This document shows, one piece after another, positions 1 to 5,201 of a DNA stretch of 5,201 nt (positions are counted from its first letter, which is position 1; every line of letters starts with the position of its first letter). The notes beneath the pieces are model-generated. The model saw only the letters and a program-made list of their open reading frames with translations. It searched no databases and was not told where the DNA came from. The DNA is from RGIG7378 sp045588325 (lineage in GTDB: Bacteria > Bacillota > Clostridia > RGIG7378), in contig JAZNEA010000058.1 in assembly GCA_045588325.1 (NCBI GenBank), positions 1 to 5,201 on the forward strand, read 5' to 3'. Position numbers and translations under genes: made by a program.

Positions 1-1104
1 GATGCTATTTTAGCAGAGGACAAGATGGCCCGAGTTGCATGTGAGACTCTGGCATCCACAGGCACTATCGTTGTCGTTGGCGAGGTTACAACGACAGCTT
101 ATGTGGACATTCAGTCCATTGTGCGCAAGACAATCGTAGACATTGGATATGATCGTGCCAAGTACGGCTTTGATGGACATACTTGCGGCATTCTCACTTC
201 CATCCACGAGCAGTCCCCAGACATTGCTATGGGCGTTAACAAGGCTCAGGAGCAGAGAGAGGGAGACCAGGATACATATTCCATTACCGGTGCTGGAGAC
301 CAGGGTATGATGTTTGGATATGCATGCAATGACACCCCTACATATATGCCCATGACCGCTTATTATGCACACTTGCTTAGCATGAAGATGGCCGAGGTTC
401 GCAAGTCAGGCCTTTGTGCATGGATGCGCCCAGATGGCAAATCTCAGGTTACAGTAGAATATGATGAGCAGGACAAGCCTGTCAGGATTGACACAATCCT
501 GTTGTCCACACAGCATTCTCCCGATGTCACACAGGAATTTATCAGGCAGGAGATCATTGAGCATGTTATCAAGCCTGTTATCCCGGCAACTCTTATGGAC
601 GAGCAGACCAGGATTTTGGTGAACCCTACAGGACAGTTTGTGCTCGGTGGACCTGGTGCAGACTCTGGACTTACAGGACGTAAGATTATCGTTGATACAT
701 ATGGTGGATGCGGCAGACATGGTGGCGGTGCCTTCTCAGGCAAGGATCCGACTAAGGTCGACCGTTCCGCTGCATACGCAGCCAGACATGCCGCAAAGAA
801 TATTGTTGCAGCTGGTCTGGCAGACAAGTGCGAAATCCAGCTTGCATATGCTATTGGTGTTGCTAAGCCAGTTTCTATCAGAGTTGACACATTTGGCACA
901 GGCGTGCGTCCGGATGAGGAGATTGCAGACATGGTTGCAGAGCTCTTTGACATGAGACCTGCAGCTATTATCGACAGACTGAACCTCCGCAGACCAATAT
1001 ACAAGAAGACAGCCGCATATGGACACTTTGGCAGAGAGGATTCAGACTTTACTTGGGAGTATCTGGACATGGTAGATGCCATCAAGGAGTACTTTCAGAT
1101 ATAG
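1..1104 (+). CDS. metK: S-adenosylmethionine synthetase (methionine adenosyltransferase), 5'-truncated by window edge
   Basis: Cytosolic enzyme making S-adenosylmethionine from methionine and ATP, releasing phosphate and pyrophosphate. The reading frame is open from base 1 (DAILAEDK, then Met at base 25). That Met is internal: by alignment from memory with E. coli MetK, about 28 N-terminal residues, including the HPDK ATP-binding motif, lie before the window. Of 367 visible residues, GAGDQG (about 97-102) is the first family signature and GGGAFSGKD (about 241-249) is the glycine-rich phosphate-binding signature, followed by KVDRSAAYAAR. STQHS, NPTG, GLTGRKIIVDTYGG and the C-terminal AAYGHFGRE are also family hallmarks. 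The insertion before GAGDQG matches my memory of Firmicutes MetK and is not an anomaly. The gene reads into fhs after 21 bp with no terminator, so the two are probably co-transcribed. Any promoter or SAM riboswitch would be outside the window. Confidence 0.97.
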   Translation, partial: DAILAEDKMARVACETLASTGTIVVVGEVTTTAYVDIQSIVRKTIVDIGYDRAKYGFDGHTCGILTSIHEQSPDIAMGVNKAQEQREGDQDTYSITGAGDQGMMFGYACNDTPTYMPMTAYYAHLLSMKMAEVRKSGLCAWMRPDGKSQVTVEYDEQDKPVRIDTILLSTQHSPDVTQEFIRQEIIEHVIKPVIPATLMDEQTRILVNPTGQFVLGGPGADSGLTGRKIIVDTYGGCGRHGGGAFSGKDPTKVDRSAAYAARHAAKNIVAAGLADKCEIQLAYAIGVAKPVSIRVDTFGTGVRPDEEIADMVAELFDMRPAAIIDRLNLRRPIYKKTAAYGHFGREDSDFTWEYLDMVDAIKEYFQI

Positions 1105-1114
1105 CATTCTGTTT

Positions 1115-1121
1115 GGGAGGG
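1115..1121 (+). promoter_or_regulatory. Ribosome binding site of fhs
   Basis: GGGAGGG lies in the 21-bp gap between the metK stop and the fhs ATG, with the GGAGG core 5 nt before the start codon. It fixes the ATG at 1126 as the fhs start. No hairpin or promoter-like pair is visible in the gap. Confidence 0.85.
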
Positions 1122-1125
1122 AACA

Positions 1126-2796
1126 ATGTATAAGACAGATATAGAGATTGCACAGTCTGTAGAGATGCGTCCTATTAATGAGATTGCCGCTACAGCAGGT
1201 ATTGATGACAAGTATCTTGAGCAGTACGGCAAGTACAAGGCCAAGATAGACCTTAAACTCCTTAAGGAGAGCTCCAGGCCAAATGGCAAGTTGGTGCTCG
1301 TTACTGCTATTACTCCAACTCCCGCAGGAGAGGGTAAGACTACTACCACAATTGGTTTGGCAGATGGCCTTCGCAAGATTGGTAAGGACGTTTGCGTTGC
1401 CCTCAGAGAGCCTTCCCTTGGACCGGTTTTTGGCGTTAAGGGCGGAGCTGCCGGTGGTGGATACGCACAGGTAGTCCCTATGGAGGATATTAACTTGCAC
1501 TTTACAGGCGACTTCCACGCCATTGGTGCTGCTAACAATTTGTTGGCTGCTATGCTGGATAACCATATTTTCCAGGGCAACGAGCTTAACATTGACCCCA
1601 CAAAGATTACATGGCGCCGTTGTGTGGACATGAACGACAGACAGCTGAGATTTGTTCAGGATGGTCTCGGTGGAGGCAAGAATGGCGTGCCAAGAGCAGA
1701 TGGATACGATATTACAGTAGCATCTGAGATCATGGCTGTTTTGTGCCTTTCCAATTCCCTCACAGACCTTAAAGAGAAATTGGCTAATATTATCGTCGGC
1801 TACACATATGACGATCAGCCTGTTACATGTGGTCAGCTTAATGCGGCAGGAGCTATGACAGCACTGCTAAAGGATGCTATTAAGCCCAACCTGGTACAGA
1901 CATTGGAGGGTACCCCAGCTATTGTACACGGAGGCCCCTTTGCAAATATTGCTCATGGGTGCAACTCCATTATGGCTACCAAGATGGCAATGAAGTTGGC
2001 TGACTATGCCATCACCGAGGCTGGCTTTGGTGCTGATTTGGGTGCTGAGAAGTTCCTTGACATTAAGTGTCGTATGGCAGGACTTACACCTTCTGCAGTA
2101 GTAATTGTTGCAACAGTTCGAGCCCTTAAGATGCATGGTGGCGTTGCTAAGACAGATTTGGGCACAGAAAATCTGCCTGCACTTAAAGCTGGCATTCCCA
2201 ACCTGTTGAGACACGTATCCAATATTAAGAATGTATACAAGTTGCCTTCGGTGGTGGCTGTAAACAGGTTCCCCACAGATACAGATGCCGAGATTCAGTT
2301 AATCATTGATGAGTGTCGCAAACTCGGTGTTAACGTTGTTCTGTCTACAGTTTGGGCAGATGGTGGCGAGGGCGGCAAGGCCTTGGCAGAGGAGGTTGTC
2401 AGACTCTGCGAGGAGCCCAACGACTTTACATACAGCTACGAGCTGGAGGGTTCTATCAAGGACAAGATTCACGCCATTGTTACCAAGGTTTATGGTGGTG
2501 ACGGAGTTCAGTACACAGAGGAGGCTGAGGCACAGATTGACAGGCTCACAGCTATGGGATTTGACCATATTCCTGTGTGCGTTGCCAAGACACAGTATAG
2601 TTTCTCAGATGACCAGACCAAGCTGGGCGCCCCAGAGGGTTTCACAGTAACAGTACGTAATGTTAAGGTCTCTGCAGGTGCAGGATTTGTGGTTGTCCTC
2701 ACAGGTTCGATTCTCACGATGCCAGGACTACCCAAGGTTCCAGCAGCTGAGAAGATAGATGTGGACGAGGACGGGGTAATCTCCGGATTGTTCTAA
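1126..2796 (+). CDS. fhs: Formate-tetrahydrofolate ligase (10-formyl-THF synthetase)
   Basis: Cytosolic enzyme that joins formate to tetrahydrofolate using ATP, giving 10-formyl-THF for purine synthesis, formyl-Met-tRNA and, in acetogens, the methyl branch of the Wood-Ljungdahl pathway. The 556 residues match the usual full length of the family. Visible motifs are the nucleotide-binding loop TPTPAGEGKTT (64-74), the first family signature GVKGGAAGGGY (103-113), the formate/folate-region sequence NLHFTGDFHAI (123-133) and the second signature VATVRALKMHGG (328-339). The C-terminal segment has the expected TGSILTMPGLPKVPAA. No frameshift or missing motif is seen. It follows metK in an apparent operon and is closed by a strong terminator. 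No other acetyl-CoA-pathway gene is in the window, so a role in acetogenesis cannot be inferred; a role in folate one-carbon supply is safe. Confidence 0.98.
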   Translation: MYKTDIEIAQSVEMRPINEIAATAGIDDKYLEQYGKYKAKIDLKLLKESSRPNGKLVLVTAITPTPAGEGKTTTTIGLADGLRKIGKDVCVALREPSLGPVFGVKGGAAGGGYAQVVPMEDINLHFTGDFHAIGAANNLLAAMLDNHIFQGNELNIDPTKITWRRCVDMNDRQLRFVQDGLGGGKNGVPRADGYDITVASEIMAVLCLSNSLTDLKEKLANIIVGYTYDDQPVTCGQLNAAGAMTALLKDAIKPNLVQTLEGTPAIVHGGPFANIAHGCNSIMATKMAMKLADYAITEAGFGADLGAEKFLDIKCRMAGLTPSAVVIVATVRALKMHGGVAKTDLGTENLPALKAGIPNLLRHVSNIKNVYKLPSVVAVNRFPTDTDAEIQLIIDECRKLGVNVVLSTVWADGGEGGKALAEEVVRLCEEPNDFTYSYELEGSIKDKIHAIVTKVYGGDGVQYTEEAEAQIDRLTAMGFDHIPVCVAKTQYSFSDDQTKLGAPEGFTVTVRNVKVSAGAGFVVVLTGSILTMPGLPKVPAAEKIDVDEDGVISGLF

Positions 2797-2829
2797 GGCC
2801 ACGTAGCTAAATAAAATAACGCATAACAG

Positions 2830-2863
2830 AATGACACCTTCCGTAGAGGGTGTCATTTTTTTT
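2830..2863 (+). terminator. Rho-independent terminator of the metK-fhs unit
   Basis: A 12-bp stem (arms 2830-2841 and 2846-2857, including one T-G wobble) closes a CGTA tetraloop and runs into eight T residues (2856-2863). It begins 33 bp after the fhs stop. On the opposite strand the wobble becomes a mismatch and the T tract is poor, so it works best in the + direction. Confidence 0.93.
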
Positions 2864-2893
2864 GTTATTGCATATTTTACACTATGACAGCAG

Positions 2894-2900
2894 TGGAGGT
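2894..2900 (+). promoter_or_regulatory. Ribosome binding site of the small membrane-protein gene
   Basis: TGGAGGT has its GGAGG core (2895-2899) 5 nt before the ATG at 2905. This is the main reason to prefer that start over the in-frame ATG at 2884, which has no Shine-Dalgarno sequence in front of it. Confidence 0.7.
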
Positions 2901-2904
2901 GCAT

Positions 2905-3036
2905 ATGGTTGAGATTATTATATCTCTGATAATTGCCTCCGGGACGTTGCTTTTCCTGATAGCAATGTGCAGGTTGTTGCTGTGGGATGATAGCTACATG
3001 GAGGAAGGAGAAAACAAGATAGTGAACCGGGATTAG
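2905..3036 (+). CDS. Small single-pass membrane protein, 43 residues, unknown function
   Basis: The translation starts MVEIIISLIIASGTLLFLIA and continues MCRLLLWDDSYMEEGENKIVNRD. Residues 4-26 form one hydrophobic helix long enough to cross the membrane, with only Arg23 interrupting near its end. A short acidic, hydrophilic tail follows (residues 28-43). The short N-terminus and the charges predict a single-pass protein, but orientation is uncertain. Support for a real gene is a strong ribosome binding site, an uninterrupted frame between a terminator and the next gene, and a coherent membrane-like composition. I do not recognise the family. It has no clear promoter: 2864-2893 shows only weak -10-like sequences. 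Its stop codon overlaps the stop of the convergent telA-like gene by 4 bp. An ATG at 2884 would add seven residues. It could be a small membrane regulator or toxin-like peptide; nothing seen decides this. Confidence 0.62.
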   Translation: MVEIIISLIIASGTLLFLIAMCRLLLWDDSYMEEGENKIVNRD

Positions 3037-3866
3037 GCCTTAATGTCTCCCACTGCATGGTGGGCCTGGGTAATGCATTGGCCAGTGGTGGCGATCTCGT
3101 CCGTCAGGCACTTGGTAGCCTCAGTGATAGCGGCATAGGCTCCAGTAGCTGACATCCTGCCCTCAGAGATAGTGCTGATACCCAGAGCTAATGCAACCTG
3201 AGTGGTCCATAGGGGGATAACAGTGTCGTTTATGCTGTTTATCCTATCTAAGAGACTGATGGCGGAATCTCTGAGAAGAAATATCTGTGTGGCAGTCTGC
3301 CTGCAAACCACGCGGGAAGTCTCCAGGTCGGAGAGCTTGATCTCTAGTCGGTGTAGCAGGTCCGGATCTGCATCAGCCTGCTTTGCCAGCTGGGCCTGTC
3401 TGAATCTGCCAGCCTCTACAGACACAGATAGCTCCTGAAATATCCTAAGGTTAAGGCAATGTGTCTCCTCCAGCAGCGATATGGAGCGGATCAGATTGCG
3501 GCGGTCTCTGTCCAGGTTGGCAGCGACACGGGTTAGTTCAATCTTGAGCACGTCATAGCGCTCCTTGATACGCTCTTTAGACCTGGGCTTGGATAAGGCT
3601 CTGCCTCCGTGGAGCATGCGACCAAATCGGGTTACATGCTTGGCAATCCTGGTTATCTCGTCCATTGCAGAATCCAAATCCGTGGTTAAGGCCACATCCA
3701 CCAGTTCGGTGGAGACCTGGTTTATATGAGAAACGGCCTCGCTGCCAATGCTTAAAATGCCCTCCACAGAGGACAAATCCAACTGCTCCGCCATTTTTCT
3801 GGCAGAGGAGAGCATATCTGGTGAAAGAGCATCTGTATATACGGTAATGTCTGGAATGTTGTTCAT
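3033..3866 (-). CDS. TelA-family protein (toxic anion resistance family), short form
   Basis: A 277-residue soluble, mainly helical protein. Its pattern matches the TelA/KlaA family as I know it: LDLSSVEGILSIGSEA (29-44) near the N-terminus, then a long charged helical region (about 97-150, KERYDVLKIELTRVAANLD onward). Next come SVSVEAG (147-153), a helix with LEIKLSDLETSRVVCRQ (174-190), and the hallmark IPLWTTQVALAL (217-228). Family members are named for tellurite resistance and often sit with TerD-type stress genes; their molecular activity is unsettled. None of those partners is visible here. The protein is shorter than the roughly 330-400 residues I expect, with reduced N- and C-termini; the last ~45 residues are divergent. 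The start is supported by GAGGG (3873-3877 on the complementary strand) 6 nt upstream. It diverges from the PHP gene and has no terminator of its own before the convergent small gene. Confidence 0.8.
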   Translation of the reverse strand: MNNIPDITVYTDALSPDMLSSARKMAEQLDLSSVEGILSIGSEAVSHINQVSTELVDVALTTDLDSAMDEITRIAKHVTRFGRMLHGGRALSKPRSKERIKERYDVLKIELTRVAANLDRDRRNLIRSISLLEETHCLNLRIFQELSVSVEAGRFRQAQLAKQADADPDLLHRLEIKLSDLETSRVVCRQTATQIFLLRDSAISLLDRINSINDTVIPLWTTQVALALGISTISEGRMSATGAYAAITEATKCLTDEIATTGQCITQAHHAVGDIKA

Positions 3867-3872
3867 GTCCGT

Positions 3873-3877
3873 CCCTC
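3873..3877 (-). promoter_or_regulatory. Ribosome binding site of the telA-like gene
   Basis: Read on the minus strand this is GAGGG, 6 nt before the ATG whose first base is at 3866. It supports that start for the TelA-family protein. Confidence 0.7.
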
Positions 3878-3890
3878 GTAATAAGTTCAG

Positions 3891-3910
3891 TTGATTTTAT
3901 CATAAATCAA
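3891..3910. repeat. 20-bp inverted repeat over the telA-like promoter (possible operator)
   Basis: TTGATTT (3891-3897) and AAATCAA (3904-3910) are perfect 7-bp inverted arms around the 6-nt centre TATCAT. The element covers the whole predicted -10 region of the minus-strand promoter, so a protein bound here could block telA-like transcription. AT-rich palindromes can arise by chance and no regulator is encoded in the window. Confidence 0.45.
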
Positions 3911-3922
3911 ATTGAGTGTACA
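3894..3922 (-). promoter_or_regulatory. Extended -10 promoter for the telA-like gene
   Basis: On the minus strand TGTACA (3922-3917, 4 of 6 matches to the -35 consensus) is separated by 17 nt from TAAAAT (3899-3894, 5 of 6 matches to the -10 consensus). TG one base upstream of the hexamer makes an extended -10 element. The predicted transcript start is near 3887, giving a leader of about 20 nt that contains the GAGGG ribosome binding site. This is pattern matching against vegetative sigma-factor consensus; no transcript data. Confidence 0.6.
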
Positions 3923-3943
3923 CAAAAGGTGGTATGTGATAAA
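3912..3943 (+). promoter_or_regulatory. Candidate promoter for the PHP phosphatase gene
   Basis: TTGAGT (3912-3917, 4 of 6 matches to the -35 consensus) lies 17 nt before TGTGAT (3935-3940) and 20 nt before GATAAA (3938-3943, preceded by TGT like an extended -10). Either choice puts the transcript start at about 3947-3951, just before the ATG at 3952. A competing -10, TATCAT (3898-3903), lacks a good -35 but would give a leader of roughly 40 nt. Confidence 0.4.
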
Positions 3944-3951
3944 CTAAAGTC

Positions 3952-4788
3952 ATGAAAGATTACATTAAGACAAATTATCATGTTCATTCTAATTTTTGCG
4001 ATGGCCGAGGTGTGCCCGAGGAATACGTCCGCGCAGCGATAGACTGCGGGATTCGATCTATGGGTTTTTCCTCACACGCTCCAATGGCATCAGACCCGGA
4101 CAGCTCCTGGCTCATGCACATGGACAGGGTGGAGGACTATAGAAATACAGTATTAGGGCTCAAGGCTAAGTATGCTGATCAGATTCAGATTTATCTGGGC
4201 ATGGAGTGCGACTACATGGGTGTTCCGCCCGTAAATCACCGTCAGGAGTATGGCCTGGAGTATACCATTGGCAGTGTCCATTCTCTGCTGGACAAGGAGG
4301 AGGGCCGATACTACTCCATAGATGGGTCTGTGGCTGCGTTTGCTGAGGCTATCAACAACATGGGCCCCAAGAGACTGGTTAAGGAGTTTTACGAGCAGTG
4401 TATCGGCATGGTAGACGCCATTAAGCCAGATATGGCAGGGCACTTGGATCTGGTGAGACGCAACAATTTCGACAAGGCCTTTTTTGACTGGGATGAGGAC
4501 TGGTACAAGCCTTTGGTAATGCCATATATTGAGAAACTGGCAGAGTCAGGGACCATTGTGGAGATGAACGTCAGCAAGGTTCGCCCAGGAGTGGAGCAGT
4601 ACCCCTCTGACGATTTGTTAAGGGAATGCTTTATCCGCAAGATTCCTATGACCGTCAACAGCGATAGCCATGTACCTACCAGCATCGACTATATGCACGA
4701 TTTTGGCATACAGAAGATGATTTCTGTGGGTTACAAGTCTGCTATGGCCATTATAGATGGCAAGTGGGAGGAGATTGCTCTGGTATAG
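3952..4788 (+). CDS. PHP-domain histidinol-phosphatase family protein (HisJ type)
   Basis: A 278-residue cytosolic metal-dependent phosphoesterase, close to the usual 260-280 residues of HisJ/HisK-type histidinol-phosphatases, which convert histidinol phosphate to histidinol. All PHP motifs are visible: HVH (His10, His12) with Asp17, SSHAP (His42), GMECDY (Glu85), GSVHS (His110), GHLDLV (His164) and NSDSH (Asp238, His240). These are the expected ligands of a metal cluster. No other his gene is in the window, so substrate is inferred from family; orphan hisJ-like genes are common in Firmicutes, but PHP enzymes can also act on other phosphates. The start is well fixed: an in-frame TAA lies at 3940-3942 and the HxH motif begins at residue 10. 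No Shine-Dalgarno sequence is properly placed; AGGTGG at 3927-3932 is 19 nt away. It is likely a monocistronic unit ending at the terminator at 4821-4843. Confidence 0.92.
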   Translation: MKDYIKTNYHVHSNFCDGRGVPEEYVRAAIDCGIRSMGFSSHAPMASDPDSSWLMHMDRVEDYRNTVLGLKAKYADQIQIYLGMECDYMGVPPVNHRQEYGLEYTIGSVHSLLDKEEGRYYSIDGSVAAFAEAINNMGPKRLVKEFYEQCIGMVDAIKPDMAGHLDLVRRNNFDKAFFDWDEDWYKPLVMPYIEKLAESGTIVEMNVSKVRPGVEQYPSDDLLRECFIRKIPMTVNSDSHVPTSIDYMHDFGIQKMISVGYKSAMAIIDGKWEEIALV

Positions 4789-4820
4789 AGAGCAAAAACA
4801 ATATTGACGCATATTAAGAG

Positions 4821-4843
4821 ACCGGGGGAAACCTCGGTTTTTT
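4821..4843 (+). terminator. Rho-independent terminator of the PHP phosphatase gene
   Basis: ACCGGGG (4821-4827) pairs with CCTCGGT (4832-4838), with one G-T wobble, around a GAAA tetraloop of the stable GNRA class. Six T residues follow (4838-4843). It begins 33 bp after the stop codon at 4788. Confidence 0.9.
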
Positions 4844-4872
4844 GTTGCTTGAAAGAGTTGTGGCAGGCAGAG

Positions 4873-4899
4873 TGTCGGAAATTTTGTGTTGAATGTCGG
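4873..4899 (+). repeat. Direct repeat TGTCGG, 21-bp period, upstream of the last gene
   Basis: TGTCGGAAA (from 4873) and TGTCGGTAA (from 4894) match at 8 of 9 positions and start 21 bp apart, about two helical turns. The second copy touches a candidate -35 (TTGAAT, 4889-4894). The arrangement would suit a dimeric regulator binding one face of the DNA, but the repeat is short and chance is possible. Confidence 0.3.
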
Positions 4900-4918
4900 T
4901 AAGAAAAACTGATAGATT
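4889..4918 (+). promoter_or_regulatory. Weak candidate promoter for the 85-residue protein gene
   Basis: TTGAAT (4889-4894, 4 of 6) and TAGATT (4913-4918, 4 of 6) are 18 nt apart, with TGA just before the -10 as in extended -10 promoters. The predicted start near 4925 would leave a leader of only about 9 nt overlapping the ribosome binding site, so a start further upstream is also possible. Some promoter is needed because a strong terminator lies at 4821-4843. Confidence 0.3.
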
Positions 4919-4923
4919 TAGGC

Positions 4924-4928
4924 AGGGG
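4924..4928 (+). promoter_or_regulatory. Ribosome binding site of the 85-residue protein gene
   Basis: AGGGG sits 5 nt before the ATG at 4934 and overlaps the alternative GTG at 4928, which therefore cannot use it. This decides the start in favour of ATG. Confidence 0.6.
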
Positions 4929-4933
4929 TGAAT

Positions 4934-5191
4934 ATGGAGACGTTGATGTATAGGGCGGTAGTACATGGTGAAACGGAGTCGTACGTTATGTCCTATTATA
5001 TGGTGGACATAGAGGGGAACTATGGGGTCAGGATATGCTCTGTCAGAGGCGACGGGATTCAGAGGAGCTGTCTGCTGAGCAAGGTTTTTGTGGATTATAT
5101 GTCGTGCCTCAGATGCCTGCATATGCTCTTTAGGTCAGGCGTGGGACCTATAGGCCTGGAAGAGACGGTGGAAAGTTCAGCTAATAACTAA
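4934..5191 (+). CDS. Small protein, 85 residues, DUF6514-like, function unknown
   Basis: Starting at the ATG at 4934, the product begins METLMYRAVVHGETESYVMS and is probably cytosolic, with no membrane segment. The N-terminal half looks like beta strands (MSYYMVDIEG, then YGVRI at 30-34). The C-terminal half looks helical (about 48-67), followed by VGPIGLEETVES (70-81). This YGV-I, helix, V-x-P-x-x-L-x-x-x-V layout resembles the clostridial DUF6514 family as I remember it; a profile search would settle it. Cysteines are at 35, 46, 58 and 61, the last two as CLRC; this is too little to claim metal binding. AGGGG (4924-4928) is 5 nt before the chosen ATG; an in-frame GTG at 4928 would add two residues but overlaps that site. 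The gene stands alone after the PHP terminator and ends 10 bp before the window edge. Confidence 0.7.
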   Translation: METLMYRAVVHGETESYVMSYYMVDIEGNYGVRICSVRGDGIQRSCLLSKVFVDYMSCLRCLHMLFRSGVGPIGLEETVESSANN

Positions 5192-5201
5192 GAGTGAAAA
5201 G

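Noticed and set aside
1..24. SAM riboswitch or promoter for metK
   Set aside because: The window opens inside metK coding sequence, so nothing upstream of the gene can be seen.
444..1085. Long minus-strand open frame (213 codons) opposite metK
   Set aside because: It lies wholly opposite a well-conserved metK, has Ser/Pro/Ile-rich low-complexity composition typical of antisense shadows, and matches no family I know. The 96-104-codon frames in the same region fail the same way.
1042..1631. Overlapping minus-strand frames (174 and 178 codons) across the metK-fhs junction
   Set aside because: They are antisense to the conserved P-loop end of fhs; the translations show no recognisable domain, and two overlapping frames on one strand point to codon-bias artefacts.
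2884..2904. Upstream in-frame ATG (2884) as start of the small membrane protein
   Set aside because: No Shine-Dalgarno sequence precedes it, while GGAGG sits 5 nt before the ATG at 2905. It remains a minor alternative.
3049..3064. CCCAC-TGCATG-GTGGG hairpin near the telA-like 3' end as its terminator
   Set aside because: It lies inside the coding sequence and has no adjacent T tract on the minus strand; the nearest T-rich stretch is more than 25 nt away.
3577..3903. Alternative minus-strand frame (108 codons) overlapping the 5' end of the telA-like gene
   Set aside because: It would start inside the promoter region and is in another frame of a gene with clear TelA motifs.
4804..4809. TTGACG as a -35 element after the PHP gene
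   Set aside because: No -10-like hexamer lies at 16-18 nt; that position falls within the terminator stem.
4814..5122. Minus-strand frame (102 codons) opposite the DUF6514-like gene
   Set aside because: It runs over the + strand terminator and the upstream region of the last gene, and its translation shows no domain. The + strand frame has a proper ribosome binding site and a better protein.

Overview
The window looks like chromosomal DNA from a Gram-positive anaerobe of the class Clostridia, most plausibly a Lachnospiraceae-type gut or rumen bacterium. The grounds are strong GGAGG-type ribosome binding sites, a formate-tetrahydrofolate ligase, a HisJ-type PHP phosphatase, and small proteins resembling clostridial families. 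No 16S rRNA or species marker is present, so the family-level call is inference. I see no mobile element, CRISPR array, tRNA or rRNA.

Left part (1-2863, + strand): the 3' ~93% of metK (S-adenosylmethionine synthetase, cut by the window edge) is followed 21 bp later by a complete formate-tetrahydrofolate ligase gene (fhs). A strong intrinsic terminator closes the unit at 2830-2863. Together they form a one-carbon module: Fhs loads formate onto tetrahydrofolate, and MetK converts methionine, whose methyl group can come from folate, into SAM.

Middle part (2864-3951): a 43-codon membrane-protein gene (2905-3036, +) has a good ribosome binding site and converges on a TelA-family gene (3033-3866, -). 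Their stop codons overlap by 4 bp. The telA-like gene and the PHP phosphatase gene diverge from an 85-bp intergenic region. That region holds a good extended -10 promoter for telA, a 20-bp near-palindrome on that promoter, and a GTGTACAC palindrome.

Right part (3952-5201, +): a histidinol-phosphatase-like PHP protein starts without any visible Shine-Dalgarno sequence and may be translated from a leaderless or nearly leaderless mRNA. It ends at a clear terminator (4821-4843). A complete 85-residue gene follows (4934-5191); it resembles the clostridial DUF6514 family.

Most of the window is ordinary housekeeping sequence. The parts worth a second look are the unannotated-looking small membrane protein, its tail-to-tail overlap with the short TelA-like gene, and the compact divergent regulatory region. 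Nothing here proves a new system.
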